Of a stretch of 64,000 nt of DNA, positions 34,322 to 43,181 are shown piece by piece. The stretch comes from Amycolatopsis thailandensis (GTDB lineage Bacteria > Actinomycetota > Actinomycetes > Mycobacteriales > Pseudonocardiaceae). The translations under genes were made by a program, and so were the position numbers. The stretch spans positions 1 to 64,000 of the forward strand of contig NZ_NMQT01000033.1 in NCBI RefSeq assembly GCF_002234405.1, in the 5' to 3' direction. How positions within the stretch are numbered: position 1 is the first letter of the stretch; each line of letters opens with the position of its first letter. Under the pieces are notes generated by a model, which saw only the letters and a list, made by a program, of their open reading frames with translations, had not been told where the DNA came from and ran no database searches.

Positions 34322-36291
34322 TACGCGGCCTTTCCGGAGATGCGGCTACGGACGGCGCCCGCGAGCGTGTCGGCGGCCACCTCGGTGACCGGAACGTGTT
34401 CCGCGCCCAGGTGTTCCGCCAGTTCCGCGGCGAGCCCGAGGCGCATCTTCCCACTCTCGCAGTCCATCACGACCGAAGTCACGTTCCCGGCCAGCAATCC
34501 GGCCGCCTGCTGTGCCCGCTGGACGGCGTCCGCACCGCTGGTCGCGCGGCCGTCGGTGACGACGACGAGCAGTGGACGCCGCAACGGATCACGGACGGCC
34601 TCGATCCGCAGAACCCGTGCCGCCTCAAGGAGTCCCTCGGCCAGCGGGGTCCGGCCGCCGGTAGCGAGACCGTCCAAACGGGACGCCGCGGCGTCCACGC
34701 TGATCGTCGGCGGAAGCGCGAGTTCGGCACCGGAGGCCCGGAAAGTCACCAGGCCCACCTTGTCGCGGCGTTGATAGGCGTCGAGCAGCAGTGAAAGCAC
34801 GGCGGTCTTGACCTCGCGCATCCGCTGGCGCGCGCCCATCGAGCCGGACGCGTCGACGCAGAACAGCACCAGGTTGCCCTCGCGCCCTTCCCGCCGGGCG
34901 AACCGCAGGTCCTGGGACCGCACCACGAGCCCGGCGCCGCTGCGGCCGCGAGACCGCTGGTGCGGCGCGGCCGCGCGCACGGTCGCGAGCAGATGCGGAT
35001 GCCCGTCCTTGGTCCCGGCGGGCTGGACGCCGATGGTCCGCCCGTTGTCGGTGATCGCCCTCGACCGCCGTCCGGCGGCGCCCTCACCGGTGCCCTTCAC
35101 CTCGAAACGCCTGGCACGAAAGGCTTCCCCGGCACCGACCGGCTTCTGGTCACCGCCGCTCCGTCCGCCTCCCGACGGCTCTTCGCCACCTTCCGACGAA
35201 GACGGCGGCGGTCCCGAAGCCTCGCCGCCCTCCGGCGGGGTACCGGAACCGGGACCGTCGTCATCGGGGCCGGGGTCCTCGGGTTGCGCGTCCTGGAGCG
35301 CCTGCTCCAGCTGTTCCTCGGAGATTCCGGGCGCGTCGAAGGGATTGCGGCGACGGCGGTGCGGCAGCGCGAGCCGGGCCGCGACCCGGACGTCCTCGGT
35401 GGTCACCTCGGTCCGCCCGGCCCAGGCGGCGTGCGCGACGGCGGTCCGCGCGGTCACGATGTCCGCACGCATGCCGTCGACCTCGAACGACGCGCACACC
35501 TCGGCGATCTGCCGCAGCGCGTCGTCCGGCAGCTTGACCGACGGCAGAAGTCGTTGCGCCGCCTCGATGTCGGCCGCCAGTTCGGCGTCGGCCGCCGCGT
35601 ACTGGCCGGCGAAACCGTCGGGGTCCGCTTCGTAGGCGAGCCTCCGCCGGACGACCTCGACGCGCAGTTCGGGATCCCGGCTCGACGCGACCTCGACGGT
35701 GAGCCCGAAGCGGTCCAGCAGCTGCGGCCGCAGTTCGCCTTCCTCCGGATTCATCGTGCCGATCAGGACGAACCGGGCGGCGTGCGACACCGAGACACCC
35801 TCGCGCTCGACGGTCGCGCGGCCCATGGCGGCGGCGTCGAGCAGCGTGTCGACCAGGTGATCGTGCAGGAGGTTGACCTCGTCCACGTACAGCAGCCCGC
35901 GATGCGCGGCCGCGAGCAGGCCGGGCTGGAAGTCGGTGACGCCGTCGGCGAGCGCGCGTTCCAGGTTCAGCGAACCGATCACGCGGTCTTCCGCCGCGCC
36001 GACCGGCAGTTCCACCAGCCGCGCGGGACGGCGATGCGCGGCCGAACCCTCGGCGTGCGGACCGTCCGGGCAGGCCGGGTCGGGTTCGACGGGATCGCAG
36101 GAGAACCGGCAAGCGTCCACGACGTCGACGCCGGGCAGCAAACCGGCCAGCGCGCGCACCATCGTGGACTTCGCCGTGCCCTTCTCCCCGCGCACGAGCA
36201 CCCCGCCGACGGCGGGCGAGATGGAGGACAGCACCAGCGCCAGGCGCAGATCCGGCATCCCCACAACGGCGGTGAACGGGTACGGCTTCAC
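34321..36291 (-). CDS. ChlI-ChlD fusion, putative cobaltochelatase subunit
   Basis: A 656-residue protein combining an AAA+ ATPase (ChlI/BchI type; Walker A GEKGTAKST at 35-43, LYVDEVNLL as Walker B, GTMNPEEGELRPQLLDRFG sensor region) with a C-terminal VWA domain (MIDAS DASGS near 479), joined by a Pro/Gly/Glu-rich linker of about 100 residues. Actinobacteria lacking CobS/CobT chelatase subunits carry this fusion near cob genes, where it probably serves as the ATPase partner of CobN. The GTG at 36291 has AGGAGA 4 nt upstream. It heads the operon with cobO, cobB and cobC. Confidence 0.9.
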   Translation of the reverse strand: MKPYPFTAVVGMPDLRLALVLSSISPAVGGVLVRGEKGTAKSTMVRALAGLLPGVDVVDACRFSCDPVEPDPACPDGPHAEGSAAHRRPARLVELPVGAAEDRVIGSLNLERALADGVTDFQPGLLAAAHRGLLYVDEVNLLHDHLVDTLLDAAAMGRATVEREGVSVSHAARFVLIGTMNPEEGELRPQLLDRFGLTVEVASSRDPELRVEVVRRRLAYEADPDGFAGQYAAADAELAADIEAAQRLLPSVKLPDDALRQIAEVCASFEVDGMRADIVTARTAVAHAAWAGRTEVTTEDVRVAARLALPHRRRRNPFDAPGISEEQLEQALQDAQPEDPGPDDDGPGSGTPPEGGEASGPPPSSSEGGEEPSGGGRSGGDQKPVGAGEAFRARRFEVKGTGEGAAGRRSRAITDNGRTIGVQPAGTKDGHPHLLATVRAAAPHQRSRGRSGAGLVVRSQDLRFARREGREGNLVLFCVDASGSMGARQRMREVKTAVLSLLLDAYQRRDKVGLVTFRASGAELALPPTISVDAAASRLDGLATGGRTPLAEGLLEAARVLRIEAVRDPLRRPLLVVVTDGRATSGADAVQRAQQAAGLLAGNVTSVVMDCESGKMRLGLAAELAEHLGAEHVPVTEVAADTLAGAVRSRISGKAA

Positions 36292-36351
36292 AGCTCTCCT
36301 CGTCGTCGACGACCTCCGGCCGATCATCGCACAGGAAATCCGTCGTCTAGC

Positions 36352-37497
36352 GTGACGAACGTGCGCGAAAAATCACCCCTGACGGTCGTCGGTATCGGGG
36401 CCGACGGCTGGCCCGGCCTGTCCGCGCAGGCCAGGGAAGCAGTGCTCCGCGCGGACGTCGTCGTCGGCGCGCCGCGCCAGCTCGCGTACCTGCCGGCCGG
36501 GGTGAAATCCGAACCGTGGCCAAGCCCGCTCCTGCCCGCCCTCGACGACTTCCTCGCGGGCCGAACCGGCGTCTGTGTGCTGGCCAGCGGCGATCCACTC
36601 CTGTCCGGCATCGGCACGACGCTGATCCAGCGCGGCTACGACGTCGAGGTCCTGCCCGCGCTCTCCTCGGTGACGCTCGCCCGCGCGAGGCTCGGCTGGT
36701 CGGCGGAGGAGACCGAGGTGGTGACGGTCGTCGGCCGCGCGATCGGCCGGGTGAGCCGGGCACTGGCGCCCGGCCGGAAGATCCTCGTCCTCGGCGCGAA
36801 CGCCGAAGACCTGCTTGACCTGCTCAAAGCCCGCCGGTACGAGAAGAGCCGCGTCACCGCGCTGTCCGACCTCGGCGGCCCCGACGAGCGGATCGGCCCC
36901 GGTTCGCTGACCGTGTTCGCCATCGAGGCCGACGGCCCCGCACTGCCGCTGACCGGGCTGCCGGACGACGCTTTCGAGCACGACGGCCAGCTCACCAAAC
37001 GCGACCTGCGCGCGTCCGCGCTGGCCAGGCTCGCGCCGTCGCCCGGTGAGCTGCTGTGGGACGTCGGCGCGGGCGCGGGCAGCGTCGGGATCGAGTGGTC
37101 CCGCGTGCATCCGCTGAACCGGGCGATCGCGATCGAGCGGTCGCCGGAGCGAGCCGCCAGGATCACCCGGAACGCGCACACGCTCGGCGTCCCGGAGCTC
37201 GACGTCGTGATCGGCGCGGCCCCGGACGCACTCGAAGGGCTGAGCAGGCCGCACGCGATCTTCGTCGGCGGCGGGCTGACCGTGCCCGGGGTCTTGGACG
37301 CCTGCCTGGCGACCGGCGCGCGGATCGTCGCGCACGGCGTGACCCTCGAAGCCGAACAGGCCCTGGCCCGCGCGTACACCGAACACGGCGGGGAGCTGAT
37401 CCGCGTCGGCGTCGAGCAGGCGGCGCCGCTGGGCGGATTCACCGGCTGGACCCCGGCGCGAGCCGTGACACAGTGGAATCTTCGGAGCAAACCGTGA
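36352..37497 (+). CDS. cobL: Precorrin-6Y C5,15-methyltransferase (decarboxylating)
   Basis: A 381-residue two-domain enzyme. The N-terminal half (CbiE type: VVGIGADGWPGLS, LASGDPLLSGIG) methylates C5; the C-terminal half (CbiT type: LWDVGAGAGSVGIEWSR) methylates C15 and decarboxylates the C12 acetate. GTG 36352 is chosen, GTG 36361 is possible; the upstream open frame is antisense to the chelatase gene. It starts an operon of four overlapping genes and is 60 bp from the divergent chelatase gene. Confidence 0.93.
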   Translation: MTNVREKSPLTVVGIGADGWPGLSAQAREAVLRADVVVGAPRQLAYLPAGVKSEPWPSPLLPALDDFLAGRTGVCVLASGDPLLSGIGTTLIQRGYDVEVLPALSSVTLARARLGWSAEETEVVTVVGRAIGRVSRALAPGRKILVLGANAEDLLDLLKARRYEKSRVTALSDLGGPDERIGPGSLTVFAIEADGPALPLTGLPDDAFEHDGQLTKRDLRASALARLAPSPGELLWDVGAGAGSVGIEWSRVHPLNRAIAIERSPERAARITRNAHTLGVPELDVVIGAAPDALEGLSRPHAIFVGGGLTVPGVLDACLATGARIVAHGVTLEAEQALARAYTEHGGELIRVGVEQAAPLGGFTGWTPARAVTQWNLRSKP

Positions 37498-38255
37498 CCG
37501 TCCACTTCATCGGCGCCGGTCCCGGCGCCGCCGACCTCATCACCGTGCGGGGCCGTGACTTGCTGGGCCGCTGCGGAACCTGCCTGTACCCCGGCAGCAT
37601 GACGCCGACAGCGCTCCTGGAGTACTGCCCTCCGGAGGCGGTGCTCGTCGACACCGCGAACCTCGACCTCCCCGCGATCGTCGAGCGGATGGTCGAAGCC
37701 CACAGAGGCGGCCACGAGATCGCGCGGCTGTGTTCGGGGGATCCGTCGATCTACAGCGCTGTCGCCGAACAGATGCGCCGCCTCGACGCGGCCGGTGTCC
37801 CCTACGACGTCACCCCCGGCGTCCCCGCGTTCGCCGCCGCGGCCGCGTTGCTCAACCGCGAGCTGACCGTGCCCGAGGTCGGCCAGAGCCTGGTCATCAC
37901 CCGCGCCCAGGCCCGCTCCACGGCCATGCCGCCGGGTGAGACGCTGGCGAACTTCGCGCGGACCGGCACCACGCTCGCGCTGCATCTGGCGATCAACCGC
38001 ATCGAGCAGGTGGTCGACGAACTGCGGCCGTTCTACTCCGAAGACTGCCCGGCGGCGGTGGTCGCGCTGGCGAGTCAGCCGGGTGAGCAGGTGTTGCGCG
38101 GCACGCTCGGCACCATCGCCGCGCAGTCCCGTGCGGCCGGGATCAGCCGCGCCGCGATGATCTTCGTCGGAGAAGTCCTTGCGGCCGAAGGATTTCCCGA
38201 TAGCTTTCTCTATTCGGCCACCAGGGATCGCGCGAACCAACCGGAGTCACTGTGA
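37494..38255 (+). CDS. cobM: Precorrin-4 C11-methyltransferase
   Basis: A 253-residue SAM-dependent methyltransferase: VHFIGAGPGAADLITVRG at the start, LCSGDPSIYSAVAEQM, VTPGVPAFAAAAALL and the QSLVITRAQARSTAMPPGE region that is typical of CobM/CbiF. GTG 37494 overlaps the cobL stop codon as GTGA and has GGAG 7 nt upstream; it overlaps the next gene by 4 nt as well. Confidence 0.95.
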   Translation: MTVHFIGAGPGAADLITVRGRDLLGRCGTCLYPGSMTPTALLEYCPPEAVLVDTANLDLPAIVERMVEAHRGGHEIARLCSGDPSIYSAVAEQMRRLDAAGVPYDVTPGVPAFAAAAALLNRELTVPEVGQSLVITRAQARSTAMPPGETLANFARTGTTLALHLAINRIEQVVDELRPFYSEDCPAAVVALASQPGEQVLRGTLGTIAAQSRAAGISRAAMIFVGEVLAAEGFPDSFLYSATRDRANQPESL

Positions 38256-39247
38256 AGAGTCTGCGCTGGGGCCTGCTGGCCGCCGGGACCATCGCCGCCG
38301 AGTTCGCGGCGGGCGTCGAGGAGAGCAAGCACGGTGTCCTCGAAGCCGTCGCCGCCCGTTCCGGTGACCGGGCGGCCGAGTTCGCGAGCCGCTTCGAAAT
38401 CCCTAAATGCTATGGCTCCTACGAGGATCTGCTCGCCGATCCGGACGTCGACGCGGTCTACATCTCGACGCCGCATCCGCTGCACGGCGAGTGGGCGATC
38501 CGGGCGGCCGAAGCAGGCAAGCACATCCTGTGTGAAAAACCGCTGACCGTGTCGGTCAGTGAGGCCGAAAAGGTCATCGAAGCGGCGCGGGTCAACGACG
38601 TCTTCCTCATGGAGGCGTTCATGTACCGGCTGCATCCGCAGATCCGGCGGCTGGCGGAGCTGATCTCGTGCGGCGCCATCGGCGAGGTCCGCGCGGTGGA
38701 CGTCGCCTTCAGCTACAACTTCGCCGTGCCCCGGCTCACCGATCCGGCGCTGGGCGGCGGCGGGATCTTCGACGTCGGCTGTTACTGCACGTCGCTCGCG
38801 CGGCTGGTCTCGCAGGCGGCGACCGGACAGCACGTCGTCGAGCCGGAGGAGGTGCTCGGGATGGCGCGGCTCGACGCGAACGGCGTCGACGAGTTCGCGT
38901 CCGGGCTGCTGCGGCTGCCGGGCGGGATCATCGCGCAGGTGTCCTGCGGGTTTCAGCTGACGCAGGACGACCACATCCGCGTCTACGGCTCGCAAGGGCA
39001 GCTGTACGTGCCGAAACCGGCGTGGATCCACGAGATGCGCAAGCCGAAGACCTCGCAGATCGTCCTCACGCCGGAGGGTGGCGAGCCCGAGGTGATCGAG
39101 GTCGAAGCGACTCAAGGCCTCTTTGCTCGCGAGGCCGACCACGTCGCCACGCACCTCGCCGACCGGCAGGCACCCGAACTCACCTGGGCCGAAACGCTCG
39201 CCAACCTGCGCACGCTGGAACGGTGGCGCGCGGCCGTGGCGCGATGA
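38252..39247 (+). CDS. Gfo/Idh/MocA family NAD(P)-dependent oxidoreductase inside the cob operon
   Basis: A 331-residue oxidoreductase with an N-terminal nucleotide-binding domain (LRWGLLAAGTIAAEFA), the EKPLT motif with the family's catalytic Lys near residue 96, and a C-terminal alpha/beta domain (GGGGIFDVGCYCTSL). Resembles trans-1,2-dihydrobenzene-1,2-diol dehydrogenase-like members. It overlaps cobM (GTGA) and cobK (ATGA) by 4 nt each, so it is translated as part of the corrin operon. Known cobalamin pathways do not need an enzyme of this family, so its role here is unknown. Confidence 0.9.
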   Translation: MKSLRWGLLAAGTIAAEFAAGVEESKHGVLEAVAARSGDRAAEFASRFEIPKCYGSYEDLLADPDVDAVYISTPHPLHGEWAIRAAEAGKHILCEKPLTVSVSEAEKVIEAARVNDVFLMEAFMYRLHPQIRRLAELISCGAIGEVRAVDVAFSYNFAVPRLTDPALGGGGIFDVGCYCTSLARLVSQAATGQHVVEPEEVLGMARLDANGVDEFASGLLRLPGGIIAQVSCGFQLTQDDHIRVYGSQGQLYVPKPAWIHEMRKPKTSQIVLTPEGGEPEVIEVEATQGLFAREADHVATHLADRQAPELTWAETLANLRTLERWRAAVAR

Positions 39248-39987
39248 AGTTGCTGATCCTGGGCGGCACCGGCGAAGCACGGGAACTGGCCAAAGCGCTG
39301 GTCAAGCAAGGCGAGCACGTCGTGTCTTCGCTGGCGGGCCGCGTCGCGCGACCGAAATTGCCGGACGGCGAAACCCGTGTCGGCGGCTTCGGCGGCCCGG
39401 AAGGTCTCGCGCGCTGGCTGACCGAGAACGACGTCGACGCGGTGATCGACGCCACCCACCCTTTCGCCGAGCGCATCGGCGCCAACGCGGCCGAAGCCTC
39501 ACTCGCGACGGAAACGCCGCTGCTCAGGCTCGCCAGGCCGGGCTGGACCGAACAGCCCGGCGACACCTGGCACTGGGCCGACGACCTCGACCACGCCGCG
39601 CGACTGCTGCCGGCTTTGGGCGAGCGAGTGTTCCTCACCAGCGGACGTCAGGGGCTCGCCGCTTTCGCCGGCCTCGGCCTGTGGTTCCTGATCCGGTGCG
39701 TCGACCCGCCCGAGGCACCGCTCCCCCGGCGGCACGAAGTCCTGCTCGACCGAGGGCCGTACACGGTGGAGAGGGAACGCGCGCTGATGGAACGGCACGG
39801 CGTCCAGGTGCTCGTGACCAAGGACAGCGGCGGCGCGATGACCGCCGCGAAGCTCACCGCGGCTCGCGGGCTCGGTCTCCCGGTGGTCGTCGTCCGGCGT
39901 CCGCGACGTCCCGAAATAGCCAGCGTGACGTCGGTTCGGGACGCCCTAACCTGGATCGGGGTCGCGACGAAGGGCAGCCCTGCGTAA
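39244..39987 (+). CDS. cobK: Precorrin-6A reductase
   Basis: A 247-residue NADPH-dependent reductase of precorrin-6A. Family segments: LLILGGTGEARELAKAL at the start, VIDATHPFAERIGANA, LTSGRQGLAAF and LVTKDSGGAMTAAKLTAA. ATG 39244 overlaps the preceding oxidoreductase as ATGA. It ends the cobL-cobM-oxidoreductase-cobK operon. Confidence 0.95.
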   Translation: MKLLILGGTGEARELAKALVKQGEHVVSSLAGRVARPKLPDGETRVGGFGGPEGLARWLTENDVDAVIDATHPFAERIGANAAEASLATETPLLRLARPGWTEQPGDTWHWADDLDHAARLLPALGERVFLTSGRQGLAAFAGLGLWFLIRCVDPPEAPLPRRHEVLLDRGPYTVERERALMERHGVQVLVTKDSGGAMTAAKLTAARGLGLPVVVVRRPRRPEIASVTSVRDALTWIGVATKGSPA

Positions 39988-40020
39988 GCCGTTCGGACCA
40001 GACCCGTTAGCGTTGCGCCG

Positions 40021-43000
40021 ATGCGTTTGATCGCTGTCACGCTGGGGTTGCTCTCCGCCTTGTGCGCATTGGCTTTCCCCTTCCTGCCGGTGGTGCAGGA
40101 CACAGCGGAGGTCGTCTGGCCAACGGGCGGCGACACCCGCTCCGTCAACGCGCCCTTGACCGGGTACTGGGCCCAGGACCTCCGTGTCGACCTGCCGTGC
40201 ACGACCGTCCGGTCGCTCGACGCGCGTTCGCAGGGCCAGGCACTGCTGTTCTCCACCGTGCCCGACGGCCGCACCGACCCGCGCGCGGGCAAGGGTGTCG
40301 GGCTGCAGCTGCGCATCGACAACGGCGTGCTGCTCGCGTCCAGTCAGGGACAGCAGATCGTGCAGCAGCCGTTGCCCGAAAACAAATGCGACATCAAGCT
40401 TTCGGCCGACGCGAACCAGATGACGCTGACCGTCGCCGAGACCGTGGTGTTCCACGCCGAGGGTGACGTCCGGCCTCGGCTGGTCGGGATCTACTCGTCG
40501 ATCAACGCGGGCAAGGACCCGATCGCCGGCCTACACGTCTCCGTCGTCCCGGACACCCGCTACCAGACGTCACCGACGGTGCTGAAGTGGATCGTCGGCG
40601 TGCTCGCGGCGCTCGGCTTCATCGGCTGCCTGATCGCGGTGTGGCGGATGGACTCCGGGTCCGCCCGCCGCGCGCCGCGCTGGGCGCCGGTCGGCTGGTG
40701 GCGGCTGACCGCCCGCGACGCGACGGTGATCATCGCGCTCGGCGCGTGGGTCTTCATCGGCCCGGTCACCTCCGACGACGGCTACATCCTCACGATGTCG
40801 AGAGTGGCCGAAGAGACCGGCTACCTCACGAACTATCACCGGTGGTTCGGCGTCGCCGAGGCCCCGTTCGGCTGGTTCTACCACGTGTATCAGCTGATGG
40901 CGCACGTCAGCACGGTGCCGCCGTGGATCCGGCTCCCGTCGTTCCTGCTCGGCGTGCTGAGCTGGCTGCTGATCAGCCGCGAGGTCATGCCCCGGCTAGG
41001 CACCCAGGTCCGGATGAGCCGCGCGGCCGGCTGGGCCGCCGCCGCGGTGTTCCTGGTCTGGTGGATGCCGTTCAACAACGGTGTCCGGCCGGAACCGGTC
41101 GCCGCGCTGGGCTCGCTGCTGGCGATCTGCGCCGTCGAACGCGCGCTGGTGACCCGCCGTCTGCTGCCGCTGTGCCTCGGGCTGACCGCCGCCGGGTTCA
41201 CCCTGGCCGCGACGCCGACCGGGCTGATCGCGGTCGCCCCGTTCCTGGTCGCCGCGCGCCCGCTGTTCAAGCTGGTCCGCCAGCGCGCCGAGAACGGCTG
41301 GCTGCCGGTGCTCGCGCCGGTGCTGGCCGCCGGGCTGCTGGTGCTCGTCGTGGTGTTCGCCGACCAGACCTTCGCCACCGTGCAGGAGGCGACCCGGATC
41401 CGCACCCTGGTCGGCCCGAACCTGTCGTGGTTCCAGGAACTCGCGCGCTACCAGTTGCTCTTCGAAAGCCTGCCGGACGGGTCGGTGCCACGCCGGTTCC
41501 CCGTGCTGCTGGTGCTGCTGTGCACCGGGACCTGTCTGGTGGTGCTGCTGCGCCGCGGCCGGATCCCCGGCGCCGCGCTCGGCCCCAGCCGTCGCCTGAT
41601 CGGCACGGTCGCGCTGTTCTTCCTGCTGCTGGCGCTGACCCCGACCAAGTGGACGCACCACTTCGGCGCGTTCGCCGCGGTGGGCGCGGCCATGGCGGCG
41701 CTGACCGCGCTGGCGACGAGTTCGACGGTGCTGCGGTCGAGACGGAACCGGGCGGCGTTCCTCGCCGGGCTGCTCGTGGTCGGCGCGCTGGCCGCGACCG
41801 GGCCCAACTCGTTCTGGTTCGTCTCGAAACTCGGCGTGCAGTGGACCGCGGTGGCGCCGTCGATCGGCGGGATCCCGCTGTCGACGATCCTGCTGATCGC
41901 GGCCGCGATCTCCGGGATCTACGCGTTCGTGGAGAACGTCCGCGCGCACCGGCCCGGTCAGCAGGCGGGACCGCAAGAGGGCCGGAGCCGGTCACTGCGG
42001 CTCGGGTCCCTCTCGCTGGTGGTCGTCTGCGGTCTGATGGCGACGGGCGAGTTCGTCAGCATGGCGTGGGCGATCCACAACCAGCAGGGGTCTTACAGCC
42101 TCGGCGCCGCGAACTTCGGGCATCTGTTCGGCAAGAGCTGCAACCTCTCCGACCACGTGATGGTGGAACGCGACGCCGCGACCAGCATCCTTCGGGCCCA
42201 GCCCGAACAGCGGACGGTGCCGGTCAAAAAGGAGGAGCCGCCCGCCGGGCAGACTCCGCCGCCGTTGCCCGATCCCGAGCAGGACAACGGCCGCGTGCAG
42301 ACCGGGTTCCACACCCGCGCGATCGACGACAAGGACCCGCTCGCGGAACCTCCGCACGGCTTCAAGCCCGACGAGGTGCCGATGTGGAGCAGCTTCCTCG
42401 ACCCCGAAACGCGGGCCGGACGGCTGCGCAGCGACTGGTACGCCCTCGCCGAAAAGCCCGCCGACGGCCAGATCGTGGTCGCCACCGCGGGCGCGGCACG
42501 GCGGCCGACGTCGGTCAGCCTCGACTACGGCGTGAACACCCCCGAAGGCGTGAAGGTCGTCCGCAGCCAGTTCGTGCTGCCGCCGGGTGCCGGGACCAAC
42601 GGCTGGAACGACACCCGGATCAACCTGCGCGACCTCCCGGCCGAGACGACGTCCGTGCGGATCAACATCGTCGACAACGACCTCACCGAGGACGGCTGGA
42701 TCGCCGCGTCCGCGCCGCGCGTACCGACGTTCACCACGCTGACCGAGAAGATCGCGGGCAAACCGGTGTACGTCGACTGGCCCGCGTCGTTCGTCTACCC
42801 GTGCGTCGAGCCGGTGACCTCGCACGACGGCATCTCGAAGATGCCCGAGTACCGGATCACCGCGGGCGCCGTCGCCGACGAGGCGAACTGGGCGTCCAGC
42901 ACCAACGGCGGCCCGATCGGCTGGCTCGAAGAGGTCGCCGCCGAACCCGAGGTGCCCAGCTACCTGATCGGCCAGCCCAGCCAGTCCTGGGGCCAGCTGC

Positions 43001-43125
43001 TGCAGGTCGAACCGTTCACCGAGGGCATCGCGCCGACGATCATCCACGGCGAGAAGGTCGTGCCCGGCTGGTGGTCGCCGGGTCCCGGACCGCGGCAGCC
43101 GAACGGCAAGGACCCGACCCGCTAG
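40021..43125 (+). CDS. Arabinofuranosyltransferase of the EmbA/B/C type (GT53)
   Basis: A 1034-residue membrane glycosyltransferase that builds the arabinan of arabinogalactan from decaprenylphosphoryl arabinose. After an N-terminal signal-anchor helix comes an extracytoplasmic domain of about 170 residues, then a multi-helix core in which the catalytic DDX motif is SDDGY (Asp252-Asp253) and VRPEPVAALGS follows, and finally a large C-terminal carbohydrate-binding region (about 700-1034). Only one emb-type gene is present, 33 nt after cobK but probably separately transcribed. Targets of ethambutol belong to this family. Confidence 0.93.
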   Translation: MRLIAVTLGLLSALCALAFPFLPVVQDTAEVVWPTGGDTRSVNAPLTGYWAQDLRVDLPCTTVRSLDARSQGQALLFSTVPDGRTDPRAGKGVGLQLRIDNGVLLASSQGQQIVQQPLPENKCDIKLSADANQMTLTVAETVVFHAEGDVRPRLVGIYSSINAGKDPIAGLHVSVVPDTRYQTSPTVLKWIVGVLAALGFIGCLIAVWRMDSGSARRAPRWAPVGWWRLTARDATVIIALGAWVFIGPVTSDDGYILTMSRVAEETGYLTNYHRWFGVAEAPFGWFYHVYQLMAHVSTVPPWIRLPSFLLGVLSWLLISREVMPRLGTQVRMSRAAGWAAAAVFLVWWMPFNNGVRPEPVAALGSLLAICAVERALVTRRLLPLCLGLTAAGFTLAATPTGLIAVAPFLVAARPLFKLVRQRAENGWLPVLAPVLAAGLLVLVVVFADQTFATVQEATRIRTLVGPNLSWFQELARYQLLFESLPDGSVPRRFPVLLVLLCTGTCLVVLLRRGRIPGAALGPSRRLIGTVALFFLLLALTPTKWTHHFGAFAAVGAAMAALTALATSSTVLRSRRNRAAFLAGLLVVGALAATGPNSFWFVSKLGVQWTAVAPSIGGIPLSTILLIAAAISGIYAFVENVRAHRPGQQAGPQEGRSRSLRLGSLSLVVVCGLMATGEFVSMAWAIHNQQGSYSLGAANFGHLFGKSCNLSDHVMVERDAATSILRAQPEQRTVPVKKEEPPAGQTPPPLPDPEQDNGRVQTGFHTRAIDDKDPLAEPPHGFKPDEVPMWSSFLDPETRAGRLRSDWYALAEKPADGQIVVATAGAARRPTSVSLDYGVNTPEGVKVVRSQFVLPPGAGTNGWNDTRINLRDLPAETTSVRINIVDNDLTEDGWIAASAPRVPTFTTLTEKIAGKPVYVDWPASFVYPCVEPVTSHDGISKMPEYRITAGAVADEANWASSTNGGPIGWLEEVAAEPEVPSYLIGQPSQSWGQLLQVEPFTEGIAPTIIHGEKVVPGWWSPGPGPRQPNGKDPTR

Positions 43126-43181
43126 GGGCTGAAGGGGCCCTTCACCGCATGAGACGCGGTGAAGGGCCGCTTCGCTGCGTC
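43126..43181. terminator. Hairpin terminator between emb and helD genes
   Basis: Arms GAAGGGGCCCTTCACCGC and GCGGTGAAGGGCCGCTTC face each other across a 6-7 nt loop, with one mismatch region; an outer GGGGCTGAAGG/CCTTCAGCCCC pair extends into the end of the helD gene (43199-43209). It belongs to the GTGAAGG/CCTTCAC hairpin family. Confidence 0.6.

Noticed and set aside
32379-34454. A 691-residue cobB with an N-terminal extension
   Set aside because: The extension is cobO in another frame; ATG 33713 gives the standard CobB N-terminus with a P-loop at residue 11.
34960-37497. An 845-residue CobL
   Set aside because: Over half is antisense of the ChlI-ChlD gene; CobL family length is about 400 residues, from GTG 36352.
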